A stretch of 64,000 nucleotides of DNA from Bacillota bacterium (GTDB lineage: Bacteria > Bacillota > Clostridia > Lachnospirales > Lachnospiraceae): positions 62,001-126,000 of the forward strand of contig JAEZTJ010000091.1 of NCBI GenBank assembly GCA_023421505.1. The letters are read 5' to 3'. Below the pieces are notes generated by a model that was not told the DNA's origin, did no database searches, and saw nothing but the letters and a program-made list of their open reading frames with translations. Positions within the stretch are counted from its first letter, which is position 1. Each line of letters begins with the position of its first letter. Positions 18,478 to 27,766 of the stretch are shown here, piece by piece. The position numbers and the translations under genes were made by a program.

Positions 18478-19269
18478 ATGGGCGATAATATTGCTGAAAA
18501 TATGATAGAAGTTAAGAATGTAAAAAAGATATATAGAATGGGTAAAGAACGGATTAATGCAATAGATGATGTGAGCTTTACTATCCGCAAAGGAGAATTC
18601 TGTTGTCTCTTTGGAGCTTCCGGTTCCGGTAAGTCGACACTGCTGAATTTAATGGCAGGAATTGAAAAGCTTACCTCGGGGCAGATAATTATTAAGGGAA
18701 AGAAAGTACATAGTATGAGCGAAAAGAATCTCGCAAAATTCAGGCAGGATAATTTGGGCTTTGTATTTCAATCCTACAATTTAATGAATGCAATGACAGC
18801 ACTTGAGAATGTGGAGCTGCCTTTGATATTTAAACGGGTGAATGCCAAACGCAGAAGAAAACTGGCAAAGGATATGCTGATTAAGGTAGGGCTTGGCAAA
18901 AGATTAAAGCATAAACCCAAGGAAATGAGTGGTGGACAGCAACAGAGAGTTGGTATAGCCAGAGCTTTTGTAGGGAATCAGGATATCATATTTGCAGATG
19001 AGCCTACTGGCAATCTTGATTCTAAAACCTCTATGGAGGTAATGAATTTAATTAAAGAGATATCTAAAACCAATCATCAAACCATAGTCATGGTAACACA
19101 TGATAGAAGACTTGCAGAATATGCCGATAAAATCATTCATATTCTTGATGGAAAGATTGAAAAAATTGAAGAAAAGAATGTGACAGATGCATTGACGGAA
19201 GGGTCAAATGATGGGCAGATGGTTGGGATGACGGCACAGGAGGTTGAAATCGAAACGAATGTGTCATAG
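18478..19269 (+). CDS. ABC transporter ATP-binding protein (LolD/MacB type)
   Basis: A 263-aa ATPase of the MacB/LolD class. It has Walker A GASGSGKST near residue 46, the Q-loop FQSYNLMNAMTALENVELP, signature MSGGQQQRVGIARAF, Walker B IIFADEPTGNLDS and the H-loop VTHDRR. The last 30 residues are an acidic tail not needed for the fold. Start ATG 18478 follows AAGAAGGTG. It opens a four-gene unit with a CARDB-like surface protein, a small membrane protein and an FtsX-type permease. The exported substrate is unknown. Confidence 0.93.
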   Translation: MGDNIAENMIEVKNVKKIYRMGKERINAIDDVSFTIRKGEFCCLFGASGSGKSTLLNLMAGIEKLTSGQIIIKGKKVHSMSEKNLAKFRQDNLGFVFQSYNLMNAMTALENVELPLIFKRVNAKRRRKLAKDMLIKVGLGKRLKHKPKEMSGGQQQRVGIARAFVGNQDIIFADEPTGNLDSKTSMEVMNLIKEISKTNHQTIVMVTHDRRLAEYADKIIHILDGKIEKIEEKNVTDALTEGSNDGQMVGMTAQEVEIETNVS

Positions 19270-19320
19270 AAATTAATGTTAGGATCGAATCTAAAATTAA
19301 AAGGAAGTAGAGGTATAAGT

Positions 19321-21762
19321 ATGAAGATAAAAAAATTGTTGGTTGCACTATTCGCTATTTTATTTATTGCGACCGGATTAATAGGTAATGTAATGCATGT
19401 TCAGGCAGCAGGTAATCCTACGGTATACATAGTAGGTGATCCAGACTTGACAATTAGACCAGGCGAGACAAATCATATTAAACTGCCTATTCTATCAACA
19501 GGCAGCTTTATGGCGTCTCCTACAATCACGCTATCAGCTGATCAGGGAGCACCGTTTTCTTTTACGAAGCCTACCATCAGCTACAATGGTACGACTGCTC
19601 AGGGGATTTATTCGTCAAGCCCAGTAGATTTGGAATTTGATGTTAAAGTAAAAGAAACAGCAAGTATTAAAGACTATAATGTTAACGTTAAATTTACCTA
19701 TGAGGATTATGCAACGAATGAAATCAAGGATTATACAATGAGCATTATCCTTAAGGTACAGGAGGAAAAGACACCTGCACAGTTAACGATCAGCAATGTA
19801 GTTTTAGGTAGTACAAAACTAGGAAGTAAGACAGATATTTCCTTTACTGTAAGGAATGAGGGAGAGCTTACTGCGAAAAGTGCCTATCTAACTATGGATT
19901 ATAATAAAATAGTCGATGAAGGATATTCCGCAAAAAAAATCAAGCTTGGTGATATGGCCTCAGGAGAGACAAAAAATATATCACTGCCAATAACAATCCT
20001 TTCTACCGCTACGACAGGAAAGAACACCATAATTGCTAATTTTACCTATAAGACTGCAGATGGTGATGCGCTTACCAGTACATATAATTTTAATATTAAC
20101 TTAAGCTCTAATACGAAAGCACCCAAATTGATCGTAGAGGATGTAAAATTCAATGAGGGTCTGAAGCCGGGTACTGAATTTACTTTATCCGTAACACTTC
20201 AAAATAACGGCTTAGGGAAAGCTTGTGATATCACTGCCAGTATAGATGAGGCAAGTATTACACAGGACGGAATATTAAAGAATTATTTTACAAATACGAT
20301 TGATGTATCCGACATACAGTCTGATTTAACAGGCAATGTAAAGATACCGCTTAAGGTTTCAAAATACGCTACAGGCGGTATGAAGAACCTTAAGATCGTG
20401 GTTAATTATAAGGATAAAGACAGTGTTGCATACTCCCTGACAGAGTCCATTTTTGTAGATGTTACCGGAGCTGCTACGGCAGGAACGCCAAACATTGTAA
20501 TCAGTAATGTAAAGCAAACACCTAATACTCCGTCAGCAGGAGAAAATGTTCAAGTATCTTTTGATTTGCAGAATAAGAGCAATGTTGACGTGTCGGAACT
20601 AAAAGTATATGCAGATAATTTAACAAATGCCACCTTTATTCCTGTAGAATCCGAGCCTTATAAATATATCGATAAATTAAAGGGCGGAGAAAAAGTAAGA
20701 ATAACAATTCCGTTAATTGTTTCTACTACTATTCCAGAGGGCTTAAATAATCTAAATGTGAAGTATAAATATGCCGGAAGTACAGAAGAAGGTAATGTAA
20801 TTATACCAATCCATAATGTTCAGAATGATTTGGGCATCAGCAGTATGCCAAAGCTGATTGTCAGTCATTATGATCCGGATCAGGATATACTGCGCGCAGG
20901 AAAAACCTTCAATTTGACATATGATATTAGTAATACCAATGCTTCCGTAGCAGCGAAAAATATAACGGTTACCATAACGCAGGCGGATAATATTTATACT
21001 GTAACACAGGGAAGCAATAGCTTCTTTATTAATAAGATCAATCCAGGAGAAACTGTAACCAATACGATTGAGCTTAAGGTAAAACCAGATGCAATTACGA
21101 AGGCCTATCCCTTAAAGATAACACTTGAATACGAATATGAAGGTATGCTGCCTAACAAAGAAACCGGGCAATCTGGAGTTACAAAGACGGAAGAGATTAA
21201 TCTTCAGGCTACTGAAAATGCCCGTCCGAAAGTAGAAAATATTAATGTTTATTCGTGGGATGGTGCTTTGATGGTAGGAGCCACCGTAAACCTCTCCTTC
21301 GAATTCTATAATATGGGTAAATCTCCACTTAATAATGTTATTGCAACCTTAGAGGGAGATGGCTTTACGAAGACTGACGGCAATACGTATTATATTGGTA
21401 ATGTTGCACCCGGAGAGCCTAAACCGGTTGACTTTGAAGTAATACCAAATGTCGAGGGCCTTGCAAAGGGTACGTTAAAAATCAGCTATGAAGACAGCAA
21501 TGGTGATACGATAGAATATCCTATGGAATTTGAGAAAGAGATCATGGCTGCCGGCGCGATGGATCCAGGCGGTATGATGGGTGGAGATCCCGGAGCAGTA
21601 TTTAATCCGGGGGTACTAACTGCTAAGAAGCCTATACTTCCGATTTGGGCCTTTGTAATTGTACAGATAGTTATCTTTGTATTATTTGTTCCGATTACCA
21701 GAAAAGTAATAATCAATGTATATAAATCAAAGCTTCGTAAGAAGGAACAGGAACAAAACTAG
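19321..21762 (+). CDS. Secreted, membrane-anchored CARDB/NEW3-like repeat protein
   Basis: An 813-aa protein with a signal peptide (MKIKKLLVALFAILFIATG... cleaved near VQAAG), five or more Ig-like beta-sandwich repeats of about 110-130 residues, and a C-terminal membrane helix (PIWAFVIVQIVIFVLFVPIT) with a basic tail. Repeats show the CARDB/NEW3 pattern, for example SNVVLGSTKLGSKTDISFTV, ISNVKQTPNTPSAGENVQVS and the recurring GE-(T/K)-x(3-5)-I-P-L. ATG 19321 is chosen over ATG 19276 because GGAAGTAGAGG precedes it and the signal peptide starts there. It lies between the ATPase and permease genes, so it probably works with the transporter at the cell surface. Confidence 0.8.
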   Translation: MKIKKLLVALFAILFIATGLIGNVMHVQAAGNPTVYIVGDPDLTIRPGETNHIKLPILSTGSFMASPTITLSADQGAPFSFTKPTISYNGTTAQGIYSSSPVDLEFDVKVKETASIKDYNVNVKFTYEDYATNEIKDYTMSIILKVQEEKTPAQLTISNVVLGSTKLGSKTDISFTVRNEGELTAKSAYLTMDYNKIVDEGYSAKKIKLGDMASGETKNISLPITILSTATTGKNTIIANFTYKTADGDALTSTYNFNINLSSNTKAPKLIVEDVKFNEGLKPGTEFTLSVTLQNNGLGKACDITASIDEASITQDGILKNYFTNTIDVSDIQSDLTGNVKIPLKVSKYATGGMKNLKIVVNYKDKDSVAYSLTESIFVDVTGAATAGTPNIVISNVKQTPNTPSAGENVQVSFDLQNKSNVDVSELKVYADNLTNATFIPVESEPYKYIDKLKGGEKVRITIPLIVSTTIPEGLNNLNVKYKYAGSTEEGNVIIPIHNVQNDLGISSMPKLIVSHYDPDQDILRAGKTFNLTYDISNTNASVAAKNITVTITQADNIYTVTQGSNSFFINKINPGETVTNTIELKVKPDAITKAYPLKITLEYEYEGMLPNKETGQSGVTKTEEINLQATENARPKVENINVYSWDGALMVGATVNLSFEFYNMGKSPLNNVIATLEGDGFTKTDGNTYYIGNVAPGEPKPVDFEVIPNVEGLAKGTLKISYEDSNGDTIEYPMEFEKEIMAAGAMDPGGMMGGDPGAVFNPGVLTAKKPILPIWAFVIVQIVIFVLFVPITRKVIINVYKSKLRKKEQEQN

Positions 21763-21797
21763 AAAGGTGCAGGACTTAACCTGGAATGGAGGATTTC

Positions 21798-22064
21798 ATG
21801 GATTCAATAAATATTAATAATATAGCTGATACAGCCTTGATGGCGACGGCATCTGTAGGTAAAGTAATCAGTGTAAATGGAGGTATGGAGGGTGCAATGA
21901 TGGATCCTGCGTTAAATACAGGTGCGCAGGCGAAGGATTCTTTATTAACTTCATGGCCCTTTGTAGCTGGTATATCTGCAGGCGTCCTTGTTGTCAGTAT
22001 AGTATTAGGAGCCTTACTGGCAAAAAGGAAGATTAAAAAAGGAATTGATCTATATGAAGATTAG
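21798..22064 (+). CDS. 88-aa single-helix membrane protein of the ABC cluster
   Basis: A small protein with a polar N-terminal half rich in Met, Ala, Asn and Gly, a membrane helix (WPFVAGISAGVLVVSIVLGA) near residues 52-72 and a short basic tail KRKIKKG. ATG 21798 is favoured over ATG 21786, because GGAGG at 21787-21791 lies 6 nt before it. It overlaps the permease gene by 11 bp. No known family is recognised. Placement between the surface protein and permease, and the overlap, suggest an accessory subunit. Confidence 0.7.
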   Translation: MDSININNIADTALMATASVGKVISVNGGMEGAMMDPALNTGAQAKDSLLTSWPFVAGISAGVLVVSIVLGALLAKRKIKKGIDLYED

Positions 22065-23358
22065 TGATCTGTTTGTGATGGGTATTAAAAACCTGTCCCG
22101 TAGAAAGGCCAGAACAATTTTGACCGTACTTGGTGTGGTCATTGGTTCTTTATCTGTAATCATTATGATCTCTGTTGGATATGGGATGAACAATTATTTT
22201 AAAACCCAGATTATGCAACGTGGAAGTCTGACAATGATCAATATTTATAAAAATGGCAATAACGGTGAGGAGTCAGCCCTAAATGATCATTTGATTGATC
22301 AGCTGAAAGCTTTGGAACACGTTAAAGCTGTAAGCCCAGTTATTAGGGCAGATGCACAATTATTCAGCGGTAGATATCAGACATGGTTAGGTATTATGGC
22401 AATGGATTCATCAACCTTTGAAGCCTTTGATTTCCCTGCGCTGCAATATGGTAAATATCCATCTAAGGAGGATATGACTCCTATTGTTTTCGGATTTAGT
22501 CAGCCCTGGGGATTTTATGACCCATATTCCAGAGGTGGCAATCAAATACAAATTGATCTACAGAAGAAGAAAGTAGTGTTCAAGTTTATACCACAGTATC
22601 AACTTGCCCCTAATAAAAAAGAATTTAGTATGCCATTAAAAAATATTGCAAAAATGGTTGAGACAAAAGGTGAATACGACGGGTCTGTCTACATGGATAT
22701 AAACTATTACAAAATGTTATATAAGCAGTATTGTAATACTCTCACTATGGAGGACCGCAAAAAGTCCTTAAAAACATTAAGCAGTTATACAGAGGTTATG
22801 CTGAATGTAGATAATATTAATAATGTAGAAGGGGTACAAAAGCAGATTGAAGAGATGGGGTATTTCTCTTACAGTAGAATGCAGGATTTAATTCCTCTTC
22901 AGGAAGCATCAAAAACTTTACAGGTCGTACTGGGTGCGATAGGTGCGGTAACAATGATAGCATCCGCAATCAGTATAGCCAATACGATGATTATGTCTAT
23001 TTATGAGCGTACAAAAGAAATTGGTGTTATGAAGGTGCTTGGCTGTACGGTTCGAGATATTCGTAAATTATTCTTATTGGAAGCTGCTGTTATTGGCCTT
23101 ATTGGCGGCATAATCGGAATTGGATTTGGTTACATAGCCTCATTTGCGATTAATAAATTTGGAGGACCAATCTTCCAGGCCTTGATGCAGGGTAATTATA
23201 TGTATGATATGATGAGTTCAAATTTTTCAATTATTCCGATTTATTTGCCCTTTGCTTCGTTGGGAATCTCTATTTGTGTAGGCGTTTTTTCCGGTTATTT
23301 CCCGGCAAGACGGGCAACAAAGATAAGAGCGATAGAAGCAATGAAGACAGATGGTTAA
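22054..23358 (+). CDS. ABC transporter permease (MacB/FtsX type)
   Basis: A 434-aa permease with an N-terminal helix (about residues 20-45), a long extracytoplasmic MacB_PCD-like domain and three C-terminal FtsX helices. Marks include SRRKARTILTVLGVVIGS and ERTKEIGVMKVLGCT, with FPARRATKIRAIEAM at the end. ATG 22054 is preferred to TTG 22045, since the latter is flush against GGAA. It pairs with the ATPase at 18478, so the cluster resembles a MacB-type exporter with its own surface protein. A terminator follows. Confidence 0.92.
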   Translation: MKISDLFVMGIKNLSRRKARTILTVLGVVIGSLSVIIMISVGYGMNNYFKTQIMQRGSLTMINIYKNGNNGEESALNDHLIDQLKALEHVKAVSPVIRADAQLFSGRYQTWLGIMAMDSSTFEAFDFPALQYGKYPSKEDMTPIVFGFSQPWGFYDPYSRGGNQIQIDLQKKKVVFKFIPQYQLAPNKKEFSMPLKNIAKMVETKGEYDGSVYMDINYYKMLYKQYCNTLTMEDRKKSLKTLSSYTEVMLNVDNINNVEGVQKQIEEMGYFSYSRMQDLIPLQEASKTLQVVLGAIGAVTMIASAISIANTMIMSIYERTKEIGVMKVLGCTVRDIRKLFLLEAAVIGLIGGIIGIGFGYIASFAINKFGGPIFQALMQGNYMYDMMSSNFSIIPIYLPFASLGISICVGVFSGYFPARRATKIRAIEAMKTDG

Positions 23359-23397
23359 GCTATTTCCTATATTTTCAATATAACAGAAATGACCTTT

Positions 23398-23437
23398 AGA
23401 AGGTGTCCGTTAGTTTTTACTGTATCGGACACCTTCT
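23398..23437 (+). terminator. Terminator of the ABC/CARDB operon
   Basis: AGAAGGTGTCCG (23398-23409) pairs with CGGACACCTTCT (23426-23437) around a 16-nt loop. A short A/T-rich stretch follows. Confidence 0.7.
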
Positions 23438-23472
23438 ATAAGTTAACGATACCCTTGGAGCGGAATCAATAT

Positions 23473-23500
23473 TTGATTTTTGATTAAGTTATGGTATAAT
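23473..23500 (+). promoter_or_regulatory. SigA-type promoter of gltX
   Basis: TTGATT (23473-23478), 16-bp spacer, TATAAT (23495-23500), 82 bp before the gltX start. Confidence 0.65.
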
Positions 23501-23582
23501 GTCGACAGACACGAAACCAATTTTGTATAAATCAGTAGATGTTTGAGAAATTTACCTAATATAATCTTGAGAGGTGGTTTAA

Positions 23583-25058
23583 ATGAGCAAAATCAGAACC
23601 AGATTTGCACCAAGTCCTACTGGAAGAATGCATGTAGGAAATTTAAGAACGGCGTTATATGAGTATTTAATTGCAAAGCATGAAGGAGGCTCCTTCATTC
23701 TTAGAATAGAGGATACGGATCAGGAACGTTTGGTGGAAGGGGCAGTAGATATTATCTACAGAACTATTAAAGGAACGGGCTTAATCCATGATGAGGGGCC
23801 CGATAAGGATGGCGGTTATGGCCCTTATGTACAAAGTGAACGTCAAACAAGCGGTATCTATCTTGAGTATGCAAAGCAGTTAATCGAGAAGGGGGCAGCT
23901 TACTACTGCTTCTGTACAAAGGAACGTTTGGCCTCCCTAAAAACAACAGTCGGTGATACGGAAAGCGAAGAAGAGGAGGAAGTAAAGGAAATCACAAGAT
24001 ACGATAAGCATTGTCTTCATCTATCTAAAGAGGAGATCGAGGCAAAGCTTGCTGCCGGTACTCCTTACGTAATTAGGCAGAATAATCCGGCAGAAGGTCA
24101 AACAACCTTCCATGATGCAATTTTCGGAGATATTACCGTAGACAATGAGGAGCTGGATGATATGGTTTTAATCAAATCAGACGGATATCCCACTTATAAT
24201 TTTGCTAACGTCATTGATGATCATTTGATGAAAATAAGTCATGTGGTAAGGGGAAATGAGTATTTGTCCTCTACTCCCAAATACACAAGATTATATCAGG
24301 ATTTTGGCTGGGAAGAACCGGTCTATGTTCATTTGCCGTTGATTACGAATGAAGAGCATAAAAAGCTGAGTAAAAGAAGCGGGCATTCTTCTTATGAGGA
24401 TTTACTTGAGCAAGGCTTTGTATCTGAGGCAATTATTAATTTTGTTGCTTTGCTTGGTTGGAGTTCACCGAATAATACAGAGATTATGTCACTGGAAGAG
24501 CTGATCCGTGAATTTGATTATACCCATATTAATAAGGCACCTGCTGTATTTGACATCGTGAAGCTTCGCTGGATGAATGGTGAATATCTAAAGAATATGG
24601 AATTTGAGAGGTATTATGCACTTGCGCTTCCCTATATCAAAGAAGTAATTAAGAAGGAACTTGATTATAAAAAGATAGCGGCACTCGTTAAGACGAGAAT
24701 AGAGACATTGTTAGATATTAAGGATATGATAGACTTTTTTGAGGAATTGCCGGATTATGATATAGCTATGTATACCCATAAGAAGATGAAAACAGATTCA
24801 GAAAGCTCCTTAAAGGTATTAAAGGATCTGCTCAGTCAGTTTGAGGCACTTGAGGATTATACCGAAACAAATATTGAAGCAATCATTATGGCATATGTTG
24901 CAGAACAGGGAATTAAAAATGGACAGGGCTTGTGGCCGATTAGAACAGCAGTATCCGGAAAACAGTCAACCCCGGGTGGAGCATATGAGATTATGAACAT
25001 CCTTGGTAAGGAAGAAAGCTTACGTCGTATCAAAATCGCTATCGATAAACTAAGTTAA
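23583..25058 (+). CDS. gltX: Glutamyl-tRNA synthetase
   Basis: A 491-aa class I aminoacyl-tRNA synthetase that charges tRNA-Glu. The HIGH-type motif is in PSPTGRMHVGNLRTALYEYL near residue 9 and the KMSKS-type motif is KLSKRSG near residue 260. The anticodon-binding helical domain follows to the C-terminus. Start ATG 23583 follows GAGAGGTGG. An acidic insertion (about residues 126-137, SEEEEEVKE) between the catalytic sections is unusual for the family but leaves the motifs intact. No T-box is seen in its leader. Confidence 0.95.
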   Translation: MSKIRTRFAPSPTGRMHVGNLRTALYEYLIAKHEGGSFILRIEDTDQERLVEGAVDIIYRTIKGTGLIHDEGPDKDGGYGPYVQSERQTSGIYLEYAKQLIEKGAAYYCFCTKERLASLKTTVGDTESEEEEEVKEITRYDKHCLHLSKEEIEAKLAAGTPYVIRQNNPAEGQTTFHDAIFGDITVDNEELDDMVLIKSDGYPTYNFANVIDDHLMKISHVVRGNEYLSSTPKYTRLYQDFGWEEPVYVHLPLITNEEHKKLSKRSGHSSYEDLLEQGFVSEAIINFVALLGWSSPNNTEIMSLEELIREFDYTHINKAPAVFDIVKLRWMNGEYLKNMEFERYYALALPYIKEVIKKELDYKKIAALVKTRIETLLDIKDMIDFFEELPDYDIAMYTHKKMKTDSESSLKVLKDLLSQFEALEDYTETNIEAIIMAYVAEQGIKNGQGLWPIRTAVSGKQSTPGGAYEIMNILGKEESLRRIKIAIDKLS

Positions 25059-25072
25059 TTATTCTTAAATAT

Positions 25073-25183
25073 AGTGTTAATTATTGAAAAGCATAATTCA
25101 CACCTCTAAGTTTGTGCCTGCGTAACCAAAGTGTGCAAGTACACTTTGCACAAACTAAATCAAAGGGTAAGTATGTTAATATA
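25073..25183 (+). repeat. Dispersed intergenic repeat family I, copy 1
   Basis: Shares with the other copies, in order, AATTATTGAAAAGCATAATTC, CACACCTC, AAGTTTGTGCCTGCGTAAC, GCACAAACTAA and CAAAGGG-x(7)-ATGTTA. It folds as two or three short hairpins (GAATTAT/ATAATTC; GTTTGTGC/GCACAAAC; GTGTGCAAGTACAC). Confidence 0.75.
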
Positions 25184-25297
25184 GGATTAGAGCGCAATAA
25201 GTACCATGTGGATATACAGATAAAATTGGATAAATAGGATACAGTCTAATAATAGCATGGAACTATCCGCATAGTACTTTATGTACTCTAATCTATA
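25180..25297. repeat. 118-bp imperfect inverted repeat
   Basis: The left arm 25180-25214 (starting TATAGGATTAGAG) pairs with the right arm 25264-25297 (ending CTCTAATCTATA) over about 34 nt with a few mismatches, around a 49-nt centre. It looks like a small MITE-like or structured element; it has no coding capacity. Confidence 0.6.
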
Positions 25298-25740
25298 AAT
25301 GTAGGAACAATGTATTTATCTTTCTGTTTTTTTATTTATAACTGAAATAATAAACAAATTAATAAATATTATTAAGGCTAAAAAATGAAGTTATCAATTA
25401 GATAATTAAAGCTGATTTCAAATTTAAACTGCTTTGCTATGTAAAGTAATTGGAGAGCAGTTCATTATAAAGGCATTATTCATCATAAGAAATTAGCGTA
25501 TATCATAATCAGTACATATAATTTCTAGTAATTAATGATATATTTAATATATTCCGTTTTCTTTATTTTTCTGTTCTATCCTTATACCACTGTCTGTTAA
25601 ATCACATCATCCTGAAATATTCCTATAAATATGGAGGCAAGTGTGAATAGTCTTGCATAATACATGCAGGCCCAAAGCCTCGCATACGAGGCTTATAAAG
25701 AATAGCCAAAGACGCTATTCTTCAGGATTTATGCCCAACC

Positions 25741-25806
25741 TCAAAGTTTGTGCCTGCGTATTCCTCGGCACAAACTAATTCTAAGGGCAGGCATGTTATG
25801 TTAGTG
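25741..25806 (+). repeat. Dispersed repeat family I, copy 2 (partial)
   Basis: ACCTCAAAGTTTGTGCCTGC, a shortened centre, then GCACAAACTAATTC and GGCATGTTATGTTAG. The left hairpin of the full element is absent. Confidence 0.7.
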
Positions 25807-25884
25807 TTGAAAATCAAGATTTTCAACACAACAAATTTGTGCTAACGCCCAAATTCGCGGGTTCTTGGCAGAAGGGAGATTATT

Positions 25885-27747
25885 ATGCAAATGAATCAGT
25901 CACAGCAGCAGGCTGTAGGTCATACAGAGGGCCCAATGTTAGTTTTAGCCGGCCCGGGCTCGGGTAAAACACTGGTGATAACACAAAGAACTAAATATCT
26001 GACAGAGAAAAAGCAGATCCCAGAGGAACAGATTTTAGTTATTACCTTTACAAAGGCAGCTGCCACTGAGATGAAGGAACGCTTTTTATCATTAAAAAAG
26101 ACAACGCATACAGGAGTTAACTTTGGAACCTTCCATGCGGTATTCTTTACCATCCTAAAACATGCATATCACTTGGATGCAGGCAATATTGTCAGAGAGG
26201 ATATCCGTTTCCAATATATGAAGGAGATCATTCATCGCATGGAGCTACAATATGAGGATGAAAAGGATTTTATCTCAAATATCAGTTCGGAAATCAGCCT
26301 GGTAAAGGGTAACCGGGTGGAGCTTTCTAATTATTATTCCATGAATTGTGCGGGTGATGTATTTCGGTCAATCTATACGGAATATAATAGAAAGCTTAAA
26401 AAATCCAATCTGATCGACTTCGATGATATGTTATTGCTTTGTCATCAGCTATTTACAGAGAGAAAGGATATCCTGTCCTTATGGCAGAATAAGTATCGCT
26501 ATATCTTAATAGATGAATTTCAGGATATTAATATGGTTCAGTATGAAATAGTTCGTATGCTTGCATTGCCTCAGAATAATCTGTTTATCGTTGGTGATGA
26601 TGATCAGTCTATCTATCGCTTCAGAGGTGCTAAGCCTGAGATTATGCTCAATTTTCCTGAGGATTATAAAGGGTGCAAGAAGATAATACTAGATAAAAAT
26701 TATAGATCAACAAAGAATATTTTAGCTGCAGCGAATAAGGTGATCAAAAATAATGAAAAGCGCTATGAAAAAAATGCATCTGCAGTGAAGGAGATCGGTA
26801 ATCCTGTTACAATCGGGAATTTTGAGACTTTATCATTACAAAATCAAAAGCTATCAGAAGAAATAATTAAATTAAATAAAGCCGGTCTGCCTTTAGCGGA
26901 TATAGCAGTATTATTACGAACCAGTATAGGTTCCGGGGCCCTCATACATAAGCTGATGGAATACAATATTCCATTTCAGATGAAGGATAGTCTTCCTAAT
27001 CTGTTTGAGCACTGGATTACAGGGGATATCATCAGTTATATTAAAATAGCGATGGGCAGGTCGGAGAGACAATTGTTCCTGCAGATTATTAACCGCCCCA
27101 AAAGATATATAGCAAGGGATTGCTTTGACAGCACAGAGGTGGATTTGGAAACTGTTAAGGAATATTATGAGGATAAGCTATGGATGCTAGAGCGTCTTGA
27201 GCAGCTGGAATATGATTTATCAGCGCTTTCAAGGATGACTCCTTATGCGGCTGTGAATTATATCAGGCGAGGGATTGGGTACGAGGATTACTTAAAAGAA
27301 TATGCTGAACTAAGAAAGATAAAGGTGGAGGAGTTAACTGAGGTGCTTGATGAACTGCAGGAAAGTTCCAGAGAATGCAAGACCTATGAGAGCTGGTTTA
27401 CTCATATGGAGGAATATAAGGAAGAGCTGAAAAAACAGCAAAAGAAGCAATCGGTTGATAATAAAAATAATACCAATAGTATAACGGTTGCCACAATGCA
27501 TAGTTCAAAGGGACTAGAATTTCATACAGTTTTTATTGTAGACGCAAATGAAGGAATGATACCACATAAGAAAGCTGCCCTGCCGGAGGACATAGAAGAA
27601 GAGCGGCGTCTTTTCTATGTCGCTATGACAAGGGCCAAGGAAGCCTTATATATCTATAGCACCAGAGAAAGATATAATAAGGTTACAAAATGGTCCAGAT
27701 TTATCGATGAGATAGCCGGAACAGAGAATAAAGAAAAGTATAAGTAG
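25885..27747 (+). CDS. UvrD/PcrA-like superfamily 1 DNA helicase
   Basis: A 620-aa SF1A helicase that unwinds DNA 3'-5' in family members. Motifs in order are Q-motif NQSQQQAV, I AGPGSGKTLV, Ia FTKAAATEMKER, II IDEFQDIN, III GDDDQSIYRFRGA, IV YRSTKNIL, V TMHSSKGLEFHTVF and VI FYVAMTRAKEALYI. It is about 100 residues shorter than PcrA (about 720-740), lacking the long C-terminal extension. Start ATG 25885 follows GAAGGGAG. It is monocistronic downstream of the repeat-rich gap, and a paralogue of PcrA rather than PcrA itself is likely. Confidence 0.9.
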   Translation: MQMNQSQQQAVGHTEGPMLVLAGPGSGKTLVITQRTKYLTEKKQIPEEQILVITFTKAAATEMKERFLSLKKTTHTGVNFGTFHAVFFTILKHAYHLDAGNIVREDIRFQYMKEIIHRMELQYEDEKDFISNISSEISLVKGNRVELSNYYSMNCAGDVFRSIYTEYNRKLKKSNLIDFDDMLLLCHQLFTERKDILSLWQNKYRYILIDEFQDINMVQYEIVRMLALPQNNLFIVGDDDQSIYRFRGAKPEIMLNFPEDYKGCKKIILDKNYRSTKNILAAANKVIKNNEKRYEKNASAVKEIGNPVTIGNFETLSLQNQKLSEEIIKLNKAGLPLADIAVLLRTSIGSGALIHKLMEYNIPFQMKDSLPNLFEHWITGDIISYIKIAMGRSERQLFLQIINRPKRYIARDCFDSTEVDLETVKEYYEDKLWMLERLEQLEYDLSALSRMTPYAAVNYIRRGIGYEDYLKEYAELRKIKVEELTEVLDELQESSRECKTYESWFTHMEEYKEELKKQQKKQSVDNKNNTNSITVATMHSSKGLEFHTVFIVDANEGMIPHKKAALPEDIEEERRLFYVAMTRAKEALYIYSTRERYNKVTKWSRFIDEIAGTENKEKYK

Positions 27748-27766
27748 TGCATAATAAAAGGAATTG

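Larger units (their letters stand above)
25059..25884. other. 826-bp repeat-rich, gene-free gap
   Basis: No credible gene. It holds one copy of the 110-bp dispersed repeat (25073-25183), an imperfect inverted repeat (25180-25297), an A+T-rich stretch to about 25620 with nothing recognisable, and a run of hairpins from about 25670. These are GCCTCG-CATA-CGAGGC, AGAATAGC/GCTATTCT and GTGTTGAAAATC/GATTTTCAACAC (25804-25829). A partial copy of the same dispersed repeat is at 25741-25806. Confidence 0.7.
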
